The translations under genes and the position numbers were made by a program. The notes beneath the pieces are model-generated. The model was not told the origin of the DNA and ran no database searches. It saw only the letters and a program-made list of their open reading frames with translations. From Psychrobacter arenosus (GTDB taxonomy: Bacteria > Pseudomonadota > Gammaproteobacteria > Pseudomonadales > Moraxellaceae), in the NCBI RefSeq assembly GCF_904848165.1, contig NZ_LR884459.1:1674001-1738000 (forward strand): DNA of 64,000 nucleotides. The letters are read 5' to 3'. Shown one piece after another: positions 17,036-26,387 of the stretch. Positions within the stretch are counted from its first letter, which is position 1; every line of letters begins with the position of its first letter.

Positions 17036-19183
17036 ATGCAGACTATTTTACTCGTACCCACCGATCGCGGTATTGGCCTAACCTCCGCGGCACTAGGTTT
17101 AATCCGAGCGTTAGATTATTCAGGGATTAAAGCGGGCTTTATGAAGCCTTTTTTGCAAGACGATACTCAAGACAAACAGAACCGTCTGGACAATTCTAGC
17201 GCCTTGGCGAAACAAGCTTTTGATATCGACTCGCCACCGTCTATCAACCGCCGCCGCGTTGAGCGCATGCTAGGAGAGGGCAATTTAGGCGACTTGATGG
17301 AAGAAGTCGTCGCCATGCACCAAAGCTTGAGCAGTGATTACGACATCGTCATTTGCGAAGGCTTGGTACCGACTACTGAAGCCTCTTATGCCGGTCAGGT
17401 CAATCATGCTCTCGCTTACGCTTTAGATGCCAAGATTATTTTCGTCAGTACTGCCGATATTACCAATCCTGAGCAGTTGGCAGACAAACTCGATGTCCAT
17501 GCCCAAGAGTTTGGCGGCATCAATGGCCCTAGAACCCTTGGCTGTATTTTGATGCGCGTGAAAAACGTTCCGAATACTTTTGCTACGCAACCCGTAGCAC
17601 CCGGCGAGGCGACTTTCCAATTGGACGCCAGCTTTATGCAGGCCGTCCAGCATTTATCACCCACTTTTGGCACCCAGCAATTTCAAGTGATTGGCGTGGT
17701 GCCTTTCAGTGAGACACTATCCGTCTCTCGCACTTGGGACGTGGCCAGCGAATTAGACGCGAAATGGTTGAGTATTGGCGAGGCGAAATCGCGCCGTATT
17801 ACCCGAGTCAGCTTGACTGCTCGCACTGTCTCCCGCGTGGGTGAAGTCTTTAGCCGTGGTACCCTGATTGTCACCCCTGGCGATCGCGATGACTTGCTGC
17901 TCGCCACGGCGCTCGCCTGTATGAACGGTATCCCGATGGCGGGCATTATCCTGACTGGCGGCATCACGCCCAATGATACGGTAATTGATCTATGCCGTCC
18001 GGCGCTAAAGACCGGTATGCCGGTGATGAGTGTGGAGACCGACAGCTATGCGACGGTACAAAACCTCATGAATATGAGCAGTGAAATTCCTATCGATGAT
18101 ATCGACCGTGCCGAAGAAGTGGCGCGTTTTGTCGCCGCTCATTTAGATTTAGACTGGCTCAAAGATTATTTCAATCGCGGCCATGTCTCGCGTTTATCGC
18201 CGTCAGCGTTCCGTCATTTAGTGGTCAAAAAAGCCGAACAAGCGAATAAGCGTATCGTGCTACCAGAAGGGGCTGAGCCGCGTACCGTCGAGGCCGCGTG
18301 TATCTGTCAAAGCCGTGGTATTGCTGATTGTGTGTTGCTCGCCAAACGCGAAGAAGTTGAAGAAGTGGCCAAAAACTTAGGCATTGAGCTGCCGGCAGGT
18401 TTAGAAATCATCGATCCAGCCAGCATTGACCATGATAAATATATCAAAGCCATGATTGAGCGTCGTAAAGGCAAGCTGACTGAGCCTATGGCCGAAGCGC
18501 AATTGGCAGATACCGTCGTACTAGGCACAGTGATGCTGCATATGGGCGAAGTCGATGGCTTAGTTTCTGGCGCAGTCCATACTACGGCCAACACTGTACG
18601 CCCGGCTTTCCAGTTTATCAAAACTTCACCAGATTACTCGCTCGTATCTTCCGTGTTCTTTATGTTGATGCCTGAGCAAGTCTTGGTTTATGGCGATTGC
18701 GCGATTAACCCTGACCCGAATGCTGAAGAGCTTGCTGAGATTGCTATCCAGTCTGCCGCCTCTGCAAAAGCTTTTGGTATCGAGCCGAAAGTCGCTATGA
18801 TCAGCTACTCTACCGGCACCTCGGGAACTGGCGATGATGTAGAAAAAGTCAAACGTGCCACTGAAATCGTCCGTGAGCGCGCACCAGACTTAGCGGTCGA
18901 TGGTCCTTTACAATATGATGCTGCCTTTGTGGAAAGTGTGGGCAAACAAAAAGCCCCAGATTCACCGGTTGCGGGCCAAGCCAACGTGTTCATTTTCCCA
19001 GATTTGAATACGGGTAACACCACTTATAAAGCGGTCCAGCGTAGTGCTAACGTGGTGAGCGTAGGTCCTATGCTACAGGGTCTAAATAAGCCAGTGAATG
19101 ATTTATCTCGCGGTGCTTTGGTTGATGATATCGTCTATACCATCGCGCTTACAGCGATTCAGGCGCATAGCTCTGAAATTTAA
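17036..19183 (+). CDS. pta: Phosphate acetyltransferase
   Basis: 715 residues from the ATG at 17036, which has AACAGGAA upstream; an in-frame extension to 16946 is unsupported. Long-form Pta: an N-terminal P-loop-like domain (LVPTDRGIGLTS), a DRTGG-type regulatory middle (ITPNDTV), and a C-terminal catalytic phosphate acetyl/butyryl transferase domain (VLPEGAEPRT, YSTGTSGTGDDVEKV, and GQANVFIFPDLNTGN). It converts acetyl-CoA and phosphate to acetyl phosphate and CoA. It works with AckA upstream. Confidence 0.96.
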   Translation: MQTILLVPTDRGIGLTSAALGLIRALDYSGIKAGFMKPFLQDDTQDKQNRLDNSSALAKQAFDIDSPPSINRRRVERMLGEGNLGDLMEEVVAMHQSLSSDYDIVICEGLVPTTEASYAGQVNHALAYALDAKIIFVSTADITNPEQLADKLDVHAQEFGGINGPRTLGCILMRVKNVPNTFATQPVAPGEATFQLDASFMQAVQHLSPTFGTQQFQVIGVVPFSETLSVSRTWDVASELDAKWLSIGEAKSRRITRVSLTARTVSRVGEVFSRGTLIVTPGDRDDLLLATALACMNGIPMAGIILTGGITPNDTVIDLCRPALKTGMPVMSVETDSYATVQNLMNMSSEIPIDDIDRAEEVARFVAAHLDLDWLKDYFNRGHVSRLSPSAFRHLVVKKAEQANKRIVLPEGAEPRTVEAACICQSRGIADCVLLAKREEVEEVAKNLGIELPAGLEIIDPASIDHDKYIKAMIERRKGKLTEPMAEAQLADTVVLGTVMLHMGEVDGLVSGAVHTTANTVRPAFQFIKTSPDYSLVSSVFFMLMPEQVLVYGDCAINPDPNAEELAEIAIQSAASAKAFGIEPKVAMISYSTGTSGTGDDVEKVKRATEIVRERAPDLAVDGPLQYDAAFVESVGKQKAPDSPVAGQANVFIFPDLNTGNTTYKAVQRSANVVSVGPMLQGLNKPVNDLSRGALVDDIVYTIALTAIQAHSSEI

Positions 19184-19240
19184 AGAGTCTTGGTTTAGCT
19201 TAAGGTGTTGAGCGACCCATCGCAAGATACCTTAAATAAT

Positions 19241-19273
19241 AGGACAGTGACATTAGGTTGCTGTCCTTTTTTT
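19241..19273 (+). terminator. Rho-independent terminator of ackA-pta
   Basis: Stem AGGACAG/CTGTCCT with a 13-base loop and seven T residues, 57 bases past the pta stop. Confidence 0.87.
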
Positions 19274-19394
19274 AGGGCTGTTTTTTTATAGCTATTAATT
19301 AGTATACGGAGCCTCTACAATATAATGGCGACTATTCACACATACTGCAAAACGGTTTAATTAACCATTTGCTGATAGGTAATAACGACTTACG

Positions 19395-20231
19395 ATGTCA
19401 TTAGCTCCCAATTTATTATCCCAATCTCCTGCGGTTCGTGCCTATCTTGGCGGCTCATTTGACCCTGTGCATCGCGGTCATTTGCAAATGGCAATGGCCG
19501 TTTATAATCATCTGATCGCTATAGCTGATCAACGAGCTGTGCATGTTGCCTTATTGCCCAATGCCCGCTCCCCTTTTAAAGATAAAAGTAGTGCAGCCCA
19601 ACAACGACTGACCATGCTTGAATTGGCCGTAGCCGATTCGCCTTTAGAAATTTGTACCCATGAGTTATGGCAAGCGCCCCCGGTCTATACTATTGATACA
19701 GTTAAGGTGCTGCGCGAACAGTATCCTAATGACACGCTTATTTTCATCATGGGCGCTGACAGTGTGGTGAGTTTACCGCGTTGGAAACAAGGGCTAGAGC
19801 TAACGGATTATGTGCATCTTTGGGTGTTTGACCGTTATTCTTTACCCGCTCAAGCCAGTGATTTAACATTACTAGGCGAAACGCCAACTAAGACGAAAGA
19901 TGAAACGCCAACTGCAACCACAGTAGCTACCAGTCCTAGGGAAAATACTTTAGTCCCTACAGAGTCACAGGAAGCCAAACTCATAGCTGACCTCCCTGAT
20001 ATTTTGCAGGCACATAGCACCGCTGACCCCAAGGAGTTGCTAATACCGCCCGTAGATAACTTGAAAACACCCCTAAATGGACGCATTTATAGAGACAAGA
20101 CCGCTATCGCTGGCATCTCTAGTACCCAAGTGCGCCAAGCCATAGCAGCAGGCGCAAGCGACACTTTAACTGCCCTATTACCCCCTACCGTTGCCGCCTA
20201 TATTAAGCAGCATCAGCTATATTTAGAGTAA
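19395..20231 (+). CDS. nadD: Nicotinate-nucleotide adenylyltransferase with a large insertion
   Basis: 278 residues; most NadD proteins are about 200-220. The nucleotidyltransferase motif GGSFDPVHRGH (His26 and His29) is at the start, IFIMGADSVVSLPRWK in the middle, and the ISSTQVR motif at 240-246. Between the conserved WVFDRYSLP and the C-terminal ISSTQVR lies an inserted stretch of roughly 75 residues (about 150-225), rich in Thr, Glu, Pro and Ala. It makes nicotinate adenine dinucleotide on the way to NAD. rsfS follows on the same strand after a 476-base gap, echoing the usual nadD-rsfS pairing. Confidence 0.92.
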   Translation: MSLAPNLLSQSPAVRAYLGGSFDPVHRGHLQMAMAVYNHLIAIADQRAVHVALLPNARSPFKDKSSAAQQRLTMLELAVADSPLEICTHELWQAPPVYTIDTVKVLREQYPNDTLIFIMGADSVVSLPRWKQGLELTDYVHLWVFDRYSLPAQASDLTLLGETPTKTKDETPTATTVATSPRENTLVPTESQEAKLIADLPDILQAHSTADPKELLIPPVDNLKTPLNGRIYRDKTAIAGISSTQVRQAIAAGASDTLTALLPPTVAAYIKQHQLYLE

Positions 20232-20707
20232 CTCTGTGCTTTATTAACACGCAATTATTAGATTGCTGCGCTATTATTAGGTAAACTGAGGGCAGTTCTC
20301 GACAATCAATGATTGACATGTTTGAGAATGTCAGTAAGCTGTCACGCTGCTTTATGCTAGCCGAACGGTCACAGTGCGCCAATCCCAGCCTATTAAGCAG
20401 GGCGTGGTTAGCGTAATAAAGTGTCCTACTAGCGACTGCCTAGCTTGACTGACATTGCTGACGGTAAAAATAAAGACAGCGGCTCTCCATTATGAGCTAC
20501 TACCCCTATTCGATAATTTAGACGACTGTTTTAATAGTTTAGTGGCTTTAACTTTAGCAAAACCTAGCTTTGAATGGTCTACGTTAGAAATATGTGTAAT
20601 ACCGAATTAGCTTAGATTAACCCTCATTAGCTTGACCCTATACTTTGAACCGGTAGTAAAAACCACCTCGATTCAACCCCATTTATTGATTAAGAGATTC
20701 TATTTAT
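20232..20707. other. Intergenic between nadD and rsfS
   Basis: 476 bases with no supported gene. In many bacteria the two flanking genes are almost adjacent, so the gap suggests lost or inserted sequence or a separate rsfS promoter. No repeat or terminator was obvious. Confidence 0.35.
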
Positions 20708-21130
20708 ATGACTAATCCTATTATGACCAGCACTATGAACGATGAGCGCTTAGAAGAATGCCTCAACCTCGTTAAAACCTCTTTGGAAGATTTAAAAGCT
20801 AAAAACATTACTGTTTTAGACGTGGCTCATTTGACCGACGTGATGGAGCGTATCGTCATCGCTGATGGTACTTCGAAACGTCACGTGCGCGCGATGGCCG
20901 ATAGCTTAGGTGCAGATGCTAAGAAAGCCGGCTTTATGCCATTAGGCCGCGAAGGGGGCCAAGATTCTGACTGGACGCTTATCGATTTAGGCGCAGTCGT
21001 CGTCCATATGATGATGCCACAAGCCCGTGAGTTTTATGACTTAGAAGGCCTATGGTCTTCTCCAGAGAGCTTGGCTGAACTGATCGCTACCCCACGTGAA
21101 AAGAAAAAAGCGGGTCGCCGTAATAAATAA
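20708..21130 (+). CDS. rsfS: Ribosomal silencing factor RsfS
   Basis: 140 residues of the RsfS/Iojap family. Conserved stretches include IVIADGTSKRHVRAMAD, GFMPLGREGGQDSDWTLIDLGAVVVHMM and REFYDLEGLW. It binds uL14 and blocks subunit joining during starvation. The tail is basic (REKKKAGRRNK). Two ATGs in the first six codons make the exact start uncertain. It complements hpf in this window as a second ribosome-silencing gene. Confidence 0.95.
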   Translation: MTNPIMTSTMNDERLEECLNLVKTSLEDLKAKNITVLDVAHLTDVMERIVIADGTSKRHVRAMADSLGADAKKAGFMPLGREGGQDSDWTLIDLGAVVVHMMMPQAREFYDLEGLWSSPESLAELIATPREKKKAGRRNK

Positions 21131-21220
21131 GTCGCCTTAATAGCGAGCTTAGCTAGTGAGTTTATTGACACCTACAGCTAGTTCGCTATCTATAAAGGTA
21201 GATAATACTGTGTAAATGAT

Positions 21221-21248
21221 AAAGTCAGACCTAGGGTCTGGCTTTTTT
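21221..21248 (+). terminator. Rho-independent terminator of rsfS
   Basis: Stem CAGACC/GGTCTG with flanking AAAG/CTTT pairs and a run of seven T residues, about 90 bases past the rsfS stop. Confidence 0.83.
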
Positions 21249-21338
21249 TATGGCTAACGTTTTATAACGTCGGCTGCTAAACTAGATACTTTATACCGAA
21301 CTGCTATTGTTAAAAATGCTGCTGTTAAGGAATTTGTA

Positions 21339-22127
21339 ATGGTTACTGCTCCACTTTCACCAACGACTGCTGATATCGAAGCTTTTTTTACTGGGCAAAA
21401 TTTACCTTTACACGTCGCCAATCTGGTCTGCGTACGCAGTGGCAAGGCTATGCCGTTCACACGAGAACAAACTAGCGCGATTAATAAAGCACCGATTAAA
21501 GCGCCAGTCAGCGTCGACTTTATGGGCCTTACGAGTGATGAGCAAGCCGACCGTCGCCATCATGGCGGACCGTTAAAAGCGGTGCATCAACTGCCTACAG
21601 CGACCTATGCCAAGATTAACACCGAGTTTGGTTTGAAAGTACGTATCGGTACGCTTGGGGAAAACCTCACGACAGAACCGGTCGAGGGGATGCCAGATTT
21701 GGACGAGGCTACCGTGTGTATTGGTGATGTCTATCAATACGGGCAGCAATACGGTGGCTTGGAGGGTCAGGATAAAATTGCTGGGGCTGACAGCGTACAA
21801 CTGCGGATTGTGCAACCGCGCAGACCTTGCTACAAAATCAATGATCAAATTGGTCAGTTCACTAAGGTACCCAACATAGCCTCCTGGATTACCAAACAAG
21901 GGATCGCGGGCTGGTACTTTGAAGTGGTACGCGATGGCAAAATTTGTGCGGATTTGCCGGTGTATTTGATTGCGCGCCCCTACCCGTTTGCGACGCTTGA
22001 GCGTCTTTGGCAACTGAGTAATGCAAAAGAAAAGTTTGTGGCAGAGGTGATTGAGCCTTGGCTGGCGATTGAGTGTTTGGAGGAGAGTTGGAAGGGGGTT
22101 TTGGCTAAGAGGATTAAGAGAGATTAA
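21339..22127 (+). CDS. MOSC domain protein, YiiM-like
   Basis: 262 residues. The MOSC core shows DRRHHGGPLKAVHQLP, then GTLGENLTTEG-like sequence (GTLGENLTTEPVEG), VQLRIVQPRRPCYKIN with the conserved cysteine, and GWYFEVVRDG. These match YiiM-type proteins, which bind molybdenum cofactor and detoxify N-hydroxylated compounds. TAAGGA precedes the ATG. The protein ends four bases before the convergent toxin gene. Confidence 0.88.
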   Translation: MVTAPLSPTTADIEAFFTGQNLPLHVANLVCVRSGKAMPFTREQTSAINKAPIKAPVSVDFMGLTSDEQADRRHHGGPLKAVHQLPTATYAKINTEFGLKVRIGTLGENLTTEPVEGMPDLDEATVCIGDVYQYGQQYGGLEGQDKIAGADSVQLRIVQPRRPCYKINDQIGQFTKVPNIASWITKQGIAGWYFEVVRDGKICADLPVYLIARPYPFATLERLWQLSNAKEKFVAEVIEPWLAIECLEESWKGVLAKRIKRD

Positions 22128-22130
22128 GCT

Positions 22131-22565
22131 TTAAAGCTCAAAAGGGTTAAGCATAGGAACATCAAAATTTTTGAAATCACTGATATTACGGGTAACTACG
22201 ATTAGATGATGTATCTGAGCAGTGGCAGCAATCATGGCGTCTTCGTATAAGGTATCAGAAGTTCTATGCATTAGCTTCGCCCATTGACGGAAAGTTATCG
22301 CGTCCATCGGTAATATATTATAACTTTGTGAGACTAGTTCTAACCAACGCTCAAGCTCCGCCGCTTTTATAGTATCTTGTTCTCTGGTCATTTCGATACC
22401 AGACTGAATTTCAGCGATACTTACGGCAGATATAGATAAATCATGCTCAGGGATTTGCTCAACCCATGCTAATACTGCACCATGAGGTCTCACTCTACGT
22501 AACTCTGAAATAACATTCGTATCTAGTAAATACACCCATTTATCCTTAATGGTTATTGGGTTCAT
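22131..22565 (-). CDS. PIN-domain toxin, VapC/FitB type
   Basis: 144 residues with the PIN-domain metal site: the first Asp in YLLDTNVISELR (near residue 15), a central Glu in AEIQSGIE, and a late Asp in YEDAMIAATA. These are typical of the FitB/VapC branch of endoribonucleases that cut tRNA or other RNA. It begins 9 bases after the antitoxin gene on the same strand, forming a type II toxin-antitoxin operon. It converges on the MOSC gene with only three bases between, so there is no room for a terminator. Confidence 0.9.
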   Translation of the reverse strand: MNPITIKDKWVYLLDTNVISELRRVRPHGAVLAWVEQIPEHDLSISAVSIAEIQSGIEMTREQDTIKAAELERWLELVSQSYNILPMDAITFRQWAKLMHRTSDTLYEDAMIAATAQIHHLIVVTRNISDFKNFDVPMLNPFEL

Positions 22566-22574
22566 TCATACTTA

Positions 22575-22844
22575 TTAATCGAAATTAGGAACTTCTCGAC
22601 GTTTTATTACTTTATTATGCTGTTCTTGACGAATATCAGGTAAATCAAAGCGTGCAGACTCTGTCAGCAACAATTGCTTCAGCGAAGGCTTAGATTGAGA
22701 TTTAAGCCGCTCCCATTCTTCTATGGAGAGCACTACTGCTACTTTCTGACCGTGCTTAGTCACAATTTGCGGCTCCGATTGAATACTTTTTTCCAATAAC
22801 TCACTAAACTTCGCTTTAGCGTTTTGTACGGTCCATGTCATCAT
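22575..22844 (-). CDS. Antitoxin, Phd/YefM family
   Basis: 89 residues. The Phd/YefM N-terminus is clear: WTVQNAKAKFSELLEKS, then PQIVTKHGQKVAVVLSIEEWERL. This domain binds the operon promoter, while the C-terminal tail wraps the toxin. A strong AGGTGA site lies five bases before the first ATG. The pair is probably autoregulated. The pairing of a Phd-type antitoxin with a PIN toxin is common in proteobacteria. Confidence 0.9.
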   Translation of the reverse strand: MMTWTVQNAKAKFSELLEKSIQSEPQIVTKHGQKVAVVLSIEEWERLKSQSKPSLKQLLLTESARFDLPDIRQEQHNKVIKRREVPNFD

Positions 22845-23059
22845 AATTTCACCTACTTGGAAATCAGATTATTTTAAACCCAGTCAGATGACCAGTTATT
22901 TAACTATCTTAGACAGTAACTTTAAACAATACAAGCCAACAACAGTTATACCTTTACTAAGCAAGTACTGAGCAAGAAAGGGCTCTAAATAACCGTCTAA
23001 AATACCTACCTTATTAAAAAAATCTGCCTTATACCTTTGTTTTTAATTTCGAGTTTTTT

Positions 23060-23920
23060 ATGAGCAAAAGCACTCTCCTTATAGCATTAACCTTATCTTT
23101 CACCTTACCTTTAATCAGCTGCGTCGCCACCACCGAACCACGTTTCGTCATCGACGACCAAAGCTATCAGGCGCAAGGCAAGAATGAGCGGATTAATTTT
23201 ATCGTCCTACATTACACTGCGGAAGATGAGCCGACTTCGCTGGAGTTGCTCACCACCAAAAACGTCAGCGCTCACTACCTTATCCCTAGTACGGATAATA
23301 ATAAAATCTATCACTTAGTGCCGGATGACGAGCGCGCTTGGCATGCCGGTAGCGGTGGTTTTGCCGGTAGAACAGTGCTCAATGACACCTCAATCGGCAT
23401 CGAAATCGTCAATGACGGCATTCAACCCCTTTATCGAGGGTCGCTCAAAAGCCAAAATCTAGCATATCATCCCGCTGAGCATTTCGTGGAGTTTAAAGAA
23501 ATTCAGGTGCGTAAAATCGCACAACTGGTGACTGATTTAGCCAAACGCTACGATATTGCTCCCCCCAACATCATCGGCCATTCAGATATGGCACCATCAC
23601 GCAAAATCGACCCCGGCGCGAAGTTTCCTTGGGAGCGACTGTATAAAGAATATGGTGTAGGCGCTTGGTACGATGAGGCGGATAAGCAACAATTTATGAA
23701 TGAAGAGGAATTTGCCAAGCAGTCCATTGCCGATATCAAACAAGCTTTTCGCGACTATGGTTATCAGATTAATAGTACGGAAGAATGGGACAAGTCCAGT
23801 CGCAATGTCATCTATGCGTTTCAGCTGCATTTCCGACCTGATAATCTAAGCGCTGAGATGGATTTGGAGACTTATGCTATTTTACGGGCTTTGAATAAGA
23901 AGTATAAGACCAAATATTAA
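23060..23920 (+). CDS. N-acetylmuramoyl-L-alanine amidase lipoprotein, AmiD-like
   Basis: 286 residues. The signal peptide ends in a lipobox LISC, predicting lipid anchoring. The amidase_2 domain follows with its zinc ligands visible: His in INFIVLHYTAED, then the region SIGIEIVNDG and IIGHSDMAPSRKIDPGAKFPW. A C-terminal peptidoglycan-binding helical domain starts around residue 210 (DIKQAFRDYGYQI...VIYAFQLHFRPD). It resembles E. coli AmiD, which trims muramyl peptides in the periplasm. It is a single gene. Confidence 0.93.
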   Translation: MSKSTLLIALTLSFTLPLISCVATTEPRFVIDDQSYQAQGKNERINFIVLHYTAEDEPTSLELLTTKNVSAHYLIPSTDNNKIYHLVPDDERAWHAGSGGFAGRTVLNDTSIGIEIVNDGIQPLYRGSLKSQNLAYHPAEHFVEFKEIQVRKIAQLVTDLAKRYDIAPPNIIGHSDMAPSRKIDPGAKFPWERLYKEYGVGAWYDEADKQQFMNEEEFAKQSIADIKQAFRDYGYQINSTEEWDKSSRNVIYAFQLHFRPDNLSAEMDLETYAILRALNKKYKTKY

Positions 23921-23925
23921 TGATA

Positions 23926-23962
23926 CCCGATGCTAAGGCCAAGCTTTTGGTCTTTTGTTTAT
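23926..23962 (+). repeat. Terminator-like dispersed repeat copy
   Basis: The 21 bases at 23926-23946 recur exactly at 27056-27076, and the core is found inverted at 63420-63434. The element follows the amidase stop and forms a weak hairpin (GGCCAA.TTGGTC) with a short T run, so it probably doubles as a transcription terminator. Confidence 0.7.
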
Positions 23963-24042
23963 GAGACTTTAATAGATAAAAATAAGTCGGCAATGATTAA
24001 AAGCTTGGCACTGTTTTTATACGTCAGGGTGGCCACACTGCT

Positions 24043-26061
24043 TTAAATAATAGGCTGGACTACCTCAACCTCAGTCAAACCGGCATTATCACTATGGCTG
24101 TATAAATAGCCCTCACTATGTGTTGAGATTAGCTTAGCCACCGCATCCTCTTCTCCACCATTAAATAAGTCGGTGCTCGGTTCGGTAAGTAAATCTGCTA
24201 GAGATAACTCAGTTACCTCCATATCTAATGAGATAGCTTTACTAAAGTTGCTGACCGCTATGATTACGGGCTCAGACGCCTCAAGATCTGATAAACCAAA
24301 CTCTGCTGCCAGATCACTCAAGACCAGCGCAAAGTTACTAGCGTCTGCCGCCTTATCCCCGAAAGTATTAGGAGTTACTGTGACATCTGCTCCATCTTGT
24401 GCAGCATCATTGGGCGTAAGCGTAAACTCTGGCAGCGGTTTATCGTCATTGACCAGAGCAGCACCTTTGTCCGTTAGCGTCACATTGCCTTTGCCATCTA
24501 AAGCATAGTGGGTTTCATCGCTTAACTTCACGGTCACCACCGTACTATCGACATCGACGGTTTTAAAACTAACGACTATATCTCCTGCTTTGACTTCACC
24601 TTCAGTAGCCGTTAGATCATTAGTTTTAGTGATGGTTAATACAGGCGCACTGTTAATCTCAGGACCTACCAATACCGCTGAGCCATTGATAATATTGTCA
24701 TTGGGAGTCAGTTTAAACGCAGGCAACTCAGCACCGCTAGTAATTAAATCTACGCCTTTTTGCGTCAGTAAAACATTGCCCTTATCATCCAACTTATAAT
24801 GCTCAGTATCGCTCAGTATCACTTTGGCAGCGGTACCGTCTTCTTCATCAAAGGTGGTGTATTTCGCCACTATATTGCCGGCTTTAATATTTTTATCCGT
24901 TTGCACGAATACGGTAGTTTCGGTGACGGTCAACTCAGGGGCATCATTCACAAAAGTAACTTTGGGTTCAACGGTCACAGATTTGCCAGCCTGCATATCC
25001 ACTTGCGGGGTTAAGGTAAATTTGGGCAGCGGTTTGCCACTATTGGCGAGCTCTGCGCCTTTATCCGTCAAGACGATATTGCCTTTATCATCAAACCCAT
25101 AATTCACAGTATCGCTAAGGTACACTGAACCTTTACCGCTATCGTCCCCTGCAACTTTATACGTAGCCACGATAGCGCCTTTTTTAGTAGCAACTGCATC
25201 TTCAATAAAGTCATTTTTGGTCGATATCGTCACGGTAAGGTCAGCATTGACCATAGGATTAATAGACACTTTATTGCCATCTACCTTGCCATCATTGGGT
25301 ACCAAACTAAAAGTCGGCGACTGAGCCCCACTCGCTATAAGCTCAGCACCCTTCTCCGTCAAAGTGATATTGCCTTTAGCATCCAAGGCATAGTGCGTCT
25401 CATCGCTAAGCTTGACCGTCACTTTATCCTTGTCTTTATCCGTGGTCATATAGTTGGCGATAATGGCGCCCGCCTTGGCATCGGCATCCTTTTCACCAAA
25501 GCCTGTAATCTGCGTGACGGTTAATACAGGCGCGGTATTGCTGCTGTCTTTATCGTTGTTTTTGTTGCCATCGTCATCCTTATCGCTACCTAAAGAAGCA
25601 TACAAGGCTATCGGTGCCACCGCTAACATCAAACCCCAAGCGTTCTCTAAGCCCAAGGTCGCCCAAAATGGTAAGTGGTTAGCGTCACTTACTGCTGCGG
25701 GATTATAGGCTTCGGGATTGATAATCTGATTCGTATAAGCGTTGGTTTCACCAGTGACTGGCAAATAGTTAAGCAACACCCCTTCGCTGGTATGTCCTAC
25801 GATAGCTTGATCGGTATAACTATAATAATCTTGGATAATTAAGTCAGTATCTCTGTTTAACTCATCAAAGGAGAGTTCTAAATCCTTGCCCACGCGTCTG
25901 ATTACGGCTTTGGTTGGTGCCAGTCCCGTGGCCTCATTGATTAACTCATAGCGAGCGTGGCTACCCGCTTGAATAACAGGCACTTGCGCTTGTTCGGTAG
26001 CGAGCTTTAAGACAGTTTCACTTTGGTTGCGATGATGCGTTTTTACAATGATGTTGGCCAT
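24043..26061 (-). CDS. Miniature BapA-type repeat adhesin
   Basis: 672 residues from the ATG at 26061; the upstream TTG is less likely. The N-terminal 120 residues resemble the BapA prefix domain of giant biofilm adhesins (IVKTHHRNQSET.., VIRRVGKDLELSF, DLIIQDYY). A hydrophobic stretch (WGLMLAVAPIALYASLG, about 142-158) and a poly-Asp linker follow. Then come four tandem repeats of about 98 residues (roughly 175-565). Each has a pattern KAG.IVA.Y, then LSDETHYALD, GNI.LT.KGAEL, and FTLTPND. The last 110 residues are acidic, without RTX nonapeptides or an obvious type I secretion signal. Typical BapA proteins are thousands of residues; this one is short, and no secretion ABC genes are adjacent. 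Confidence 0.75.
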   Translation of the reverse strand: MANIIVKTHHRNQSETVLKLATEQAQVPVIQAGSHARYELINEATGLAPTKAVIRRVGKDLELSFDELNRDTDLIIQDYYSYTDQAIVGHTSEGVLLNYLPVTGETNAYTNQIINPEAYNPAAVSDANHLPFWATLGLENAWGLMLAVAPIALYASLGSDKDDDGNKNNDKDSSNTAPVLTVTQITGFGEKDADAKAGAIIANYMTTDKDKDKVTVKLSDETHYALDAKGNITLTEKGAELIASGAQSPTFSLVPNDGKVDGNKVSINPMVNADLTVTISTKNDFIEDAVATKKGAIVATYKVAGDDSGKGSVYLSDTVNYGFDDKGNIVLTDKGAELANSGKPLPKFTLTPQVDMQAGKSVTVEPKVTFVNDAPELTVTETTVFVQTDKNIKAGNIVAKYTTFDEEDGTAAKVILSDTEHYKLDDKGNVLLTQKGVDLITSGAELPAFKLTPNDNIINGSAVLVGPEINSAPVLTITKTNDLTATEGEVKAGDIVVSFKTVDVDSTVVTVKLSDETHYALDGKGNVTLTDKGAALVNDDKPLPEFTLTPNDAAQDGADVTVTPNTFGDKAADASNFALVLSDLAAEFGLSDLEASEPVIIAVSNFSKAISLDMEVTELSLADLLTEPSTDLFNGGEEDAVAKLISTHSEGYLYSHSDNAGLTEVEVVQPII

Positions 26062-26387
26062 GGACAAGGGTCTCTATTTTATAAGGGCTACATAAAAGAA
26101 ATGGATAGAATCATGACTGGGGCAATAATTACCAAGCTATAAGGCTCTCTTTATAATTTTAGCTGCTGTTCCGATACATTTAGCTGCCATTTTGGCAGGC
26201 CACTATTTTAATGTAAGTTACTATTGTACCTAGAATTTTAGCAGTTTGCCTGAACAAAGACAGTAGAAAGCATTTAGGGTTAGCGGTTACTATGGGCAAG
26301 CGGACTTAAAGCGCTAGGCTATGATATGCTTAGGGCTATCTATAAGAAACTTGAAGATAAATGTTGAGCTATAAAGAGGAAGGAATT
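26062..26387. other. Divergent promoter region, adhesin / small protein
   Basis: About 326 bases, AT-rich, no supported gene and no clear regulatory site. Confidence 0.3.

Noticed and set aside
24173..25708. Several plus-strand frames opposite the adhesin
   Set aside because: They repeat with the adhesin's own period and are antisense shadows of the repeated domain.
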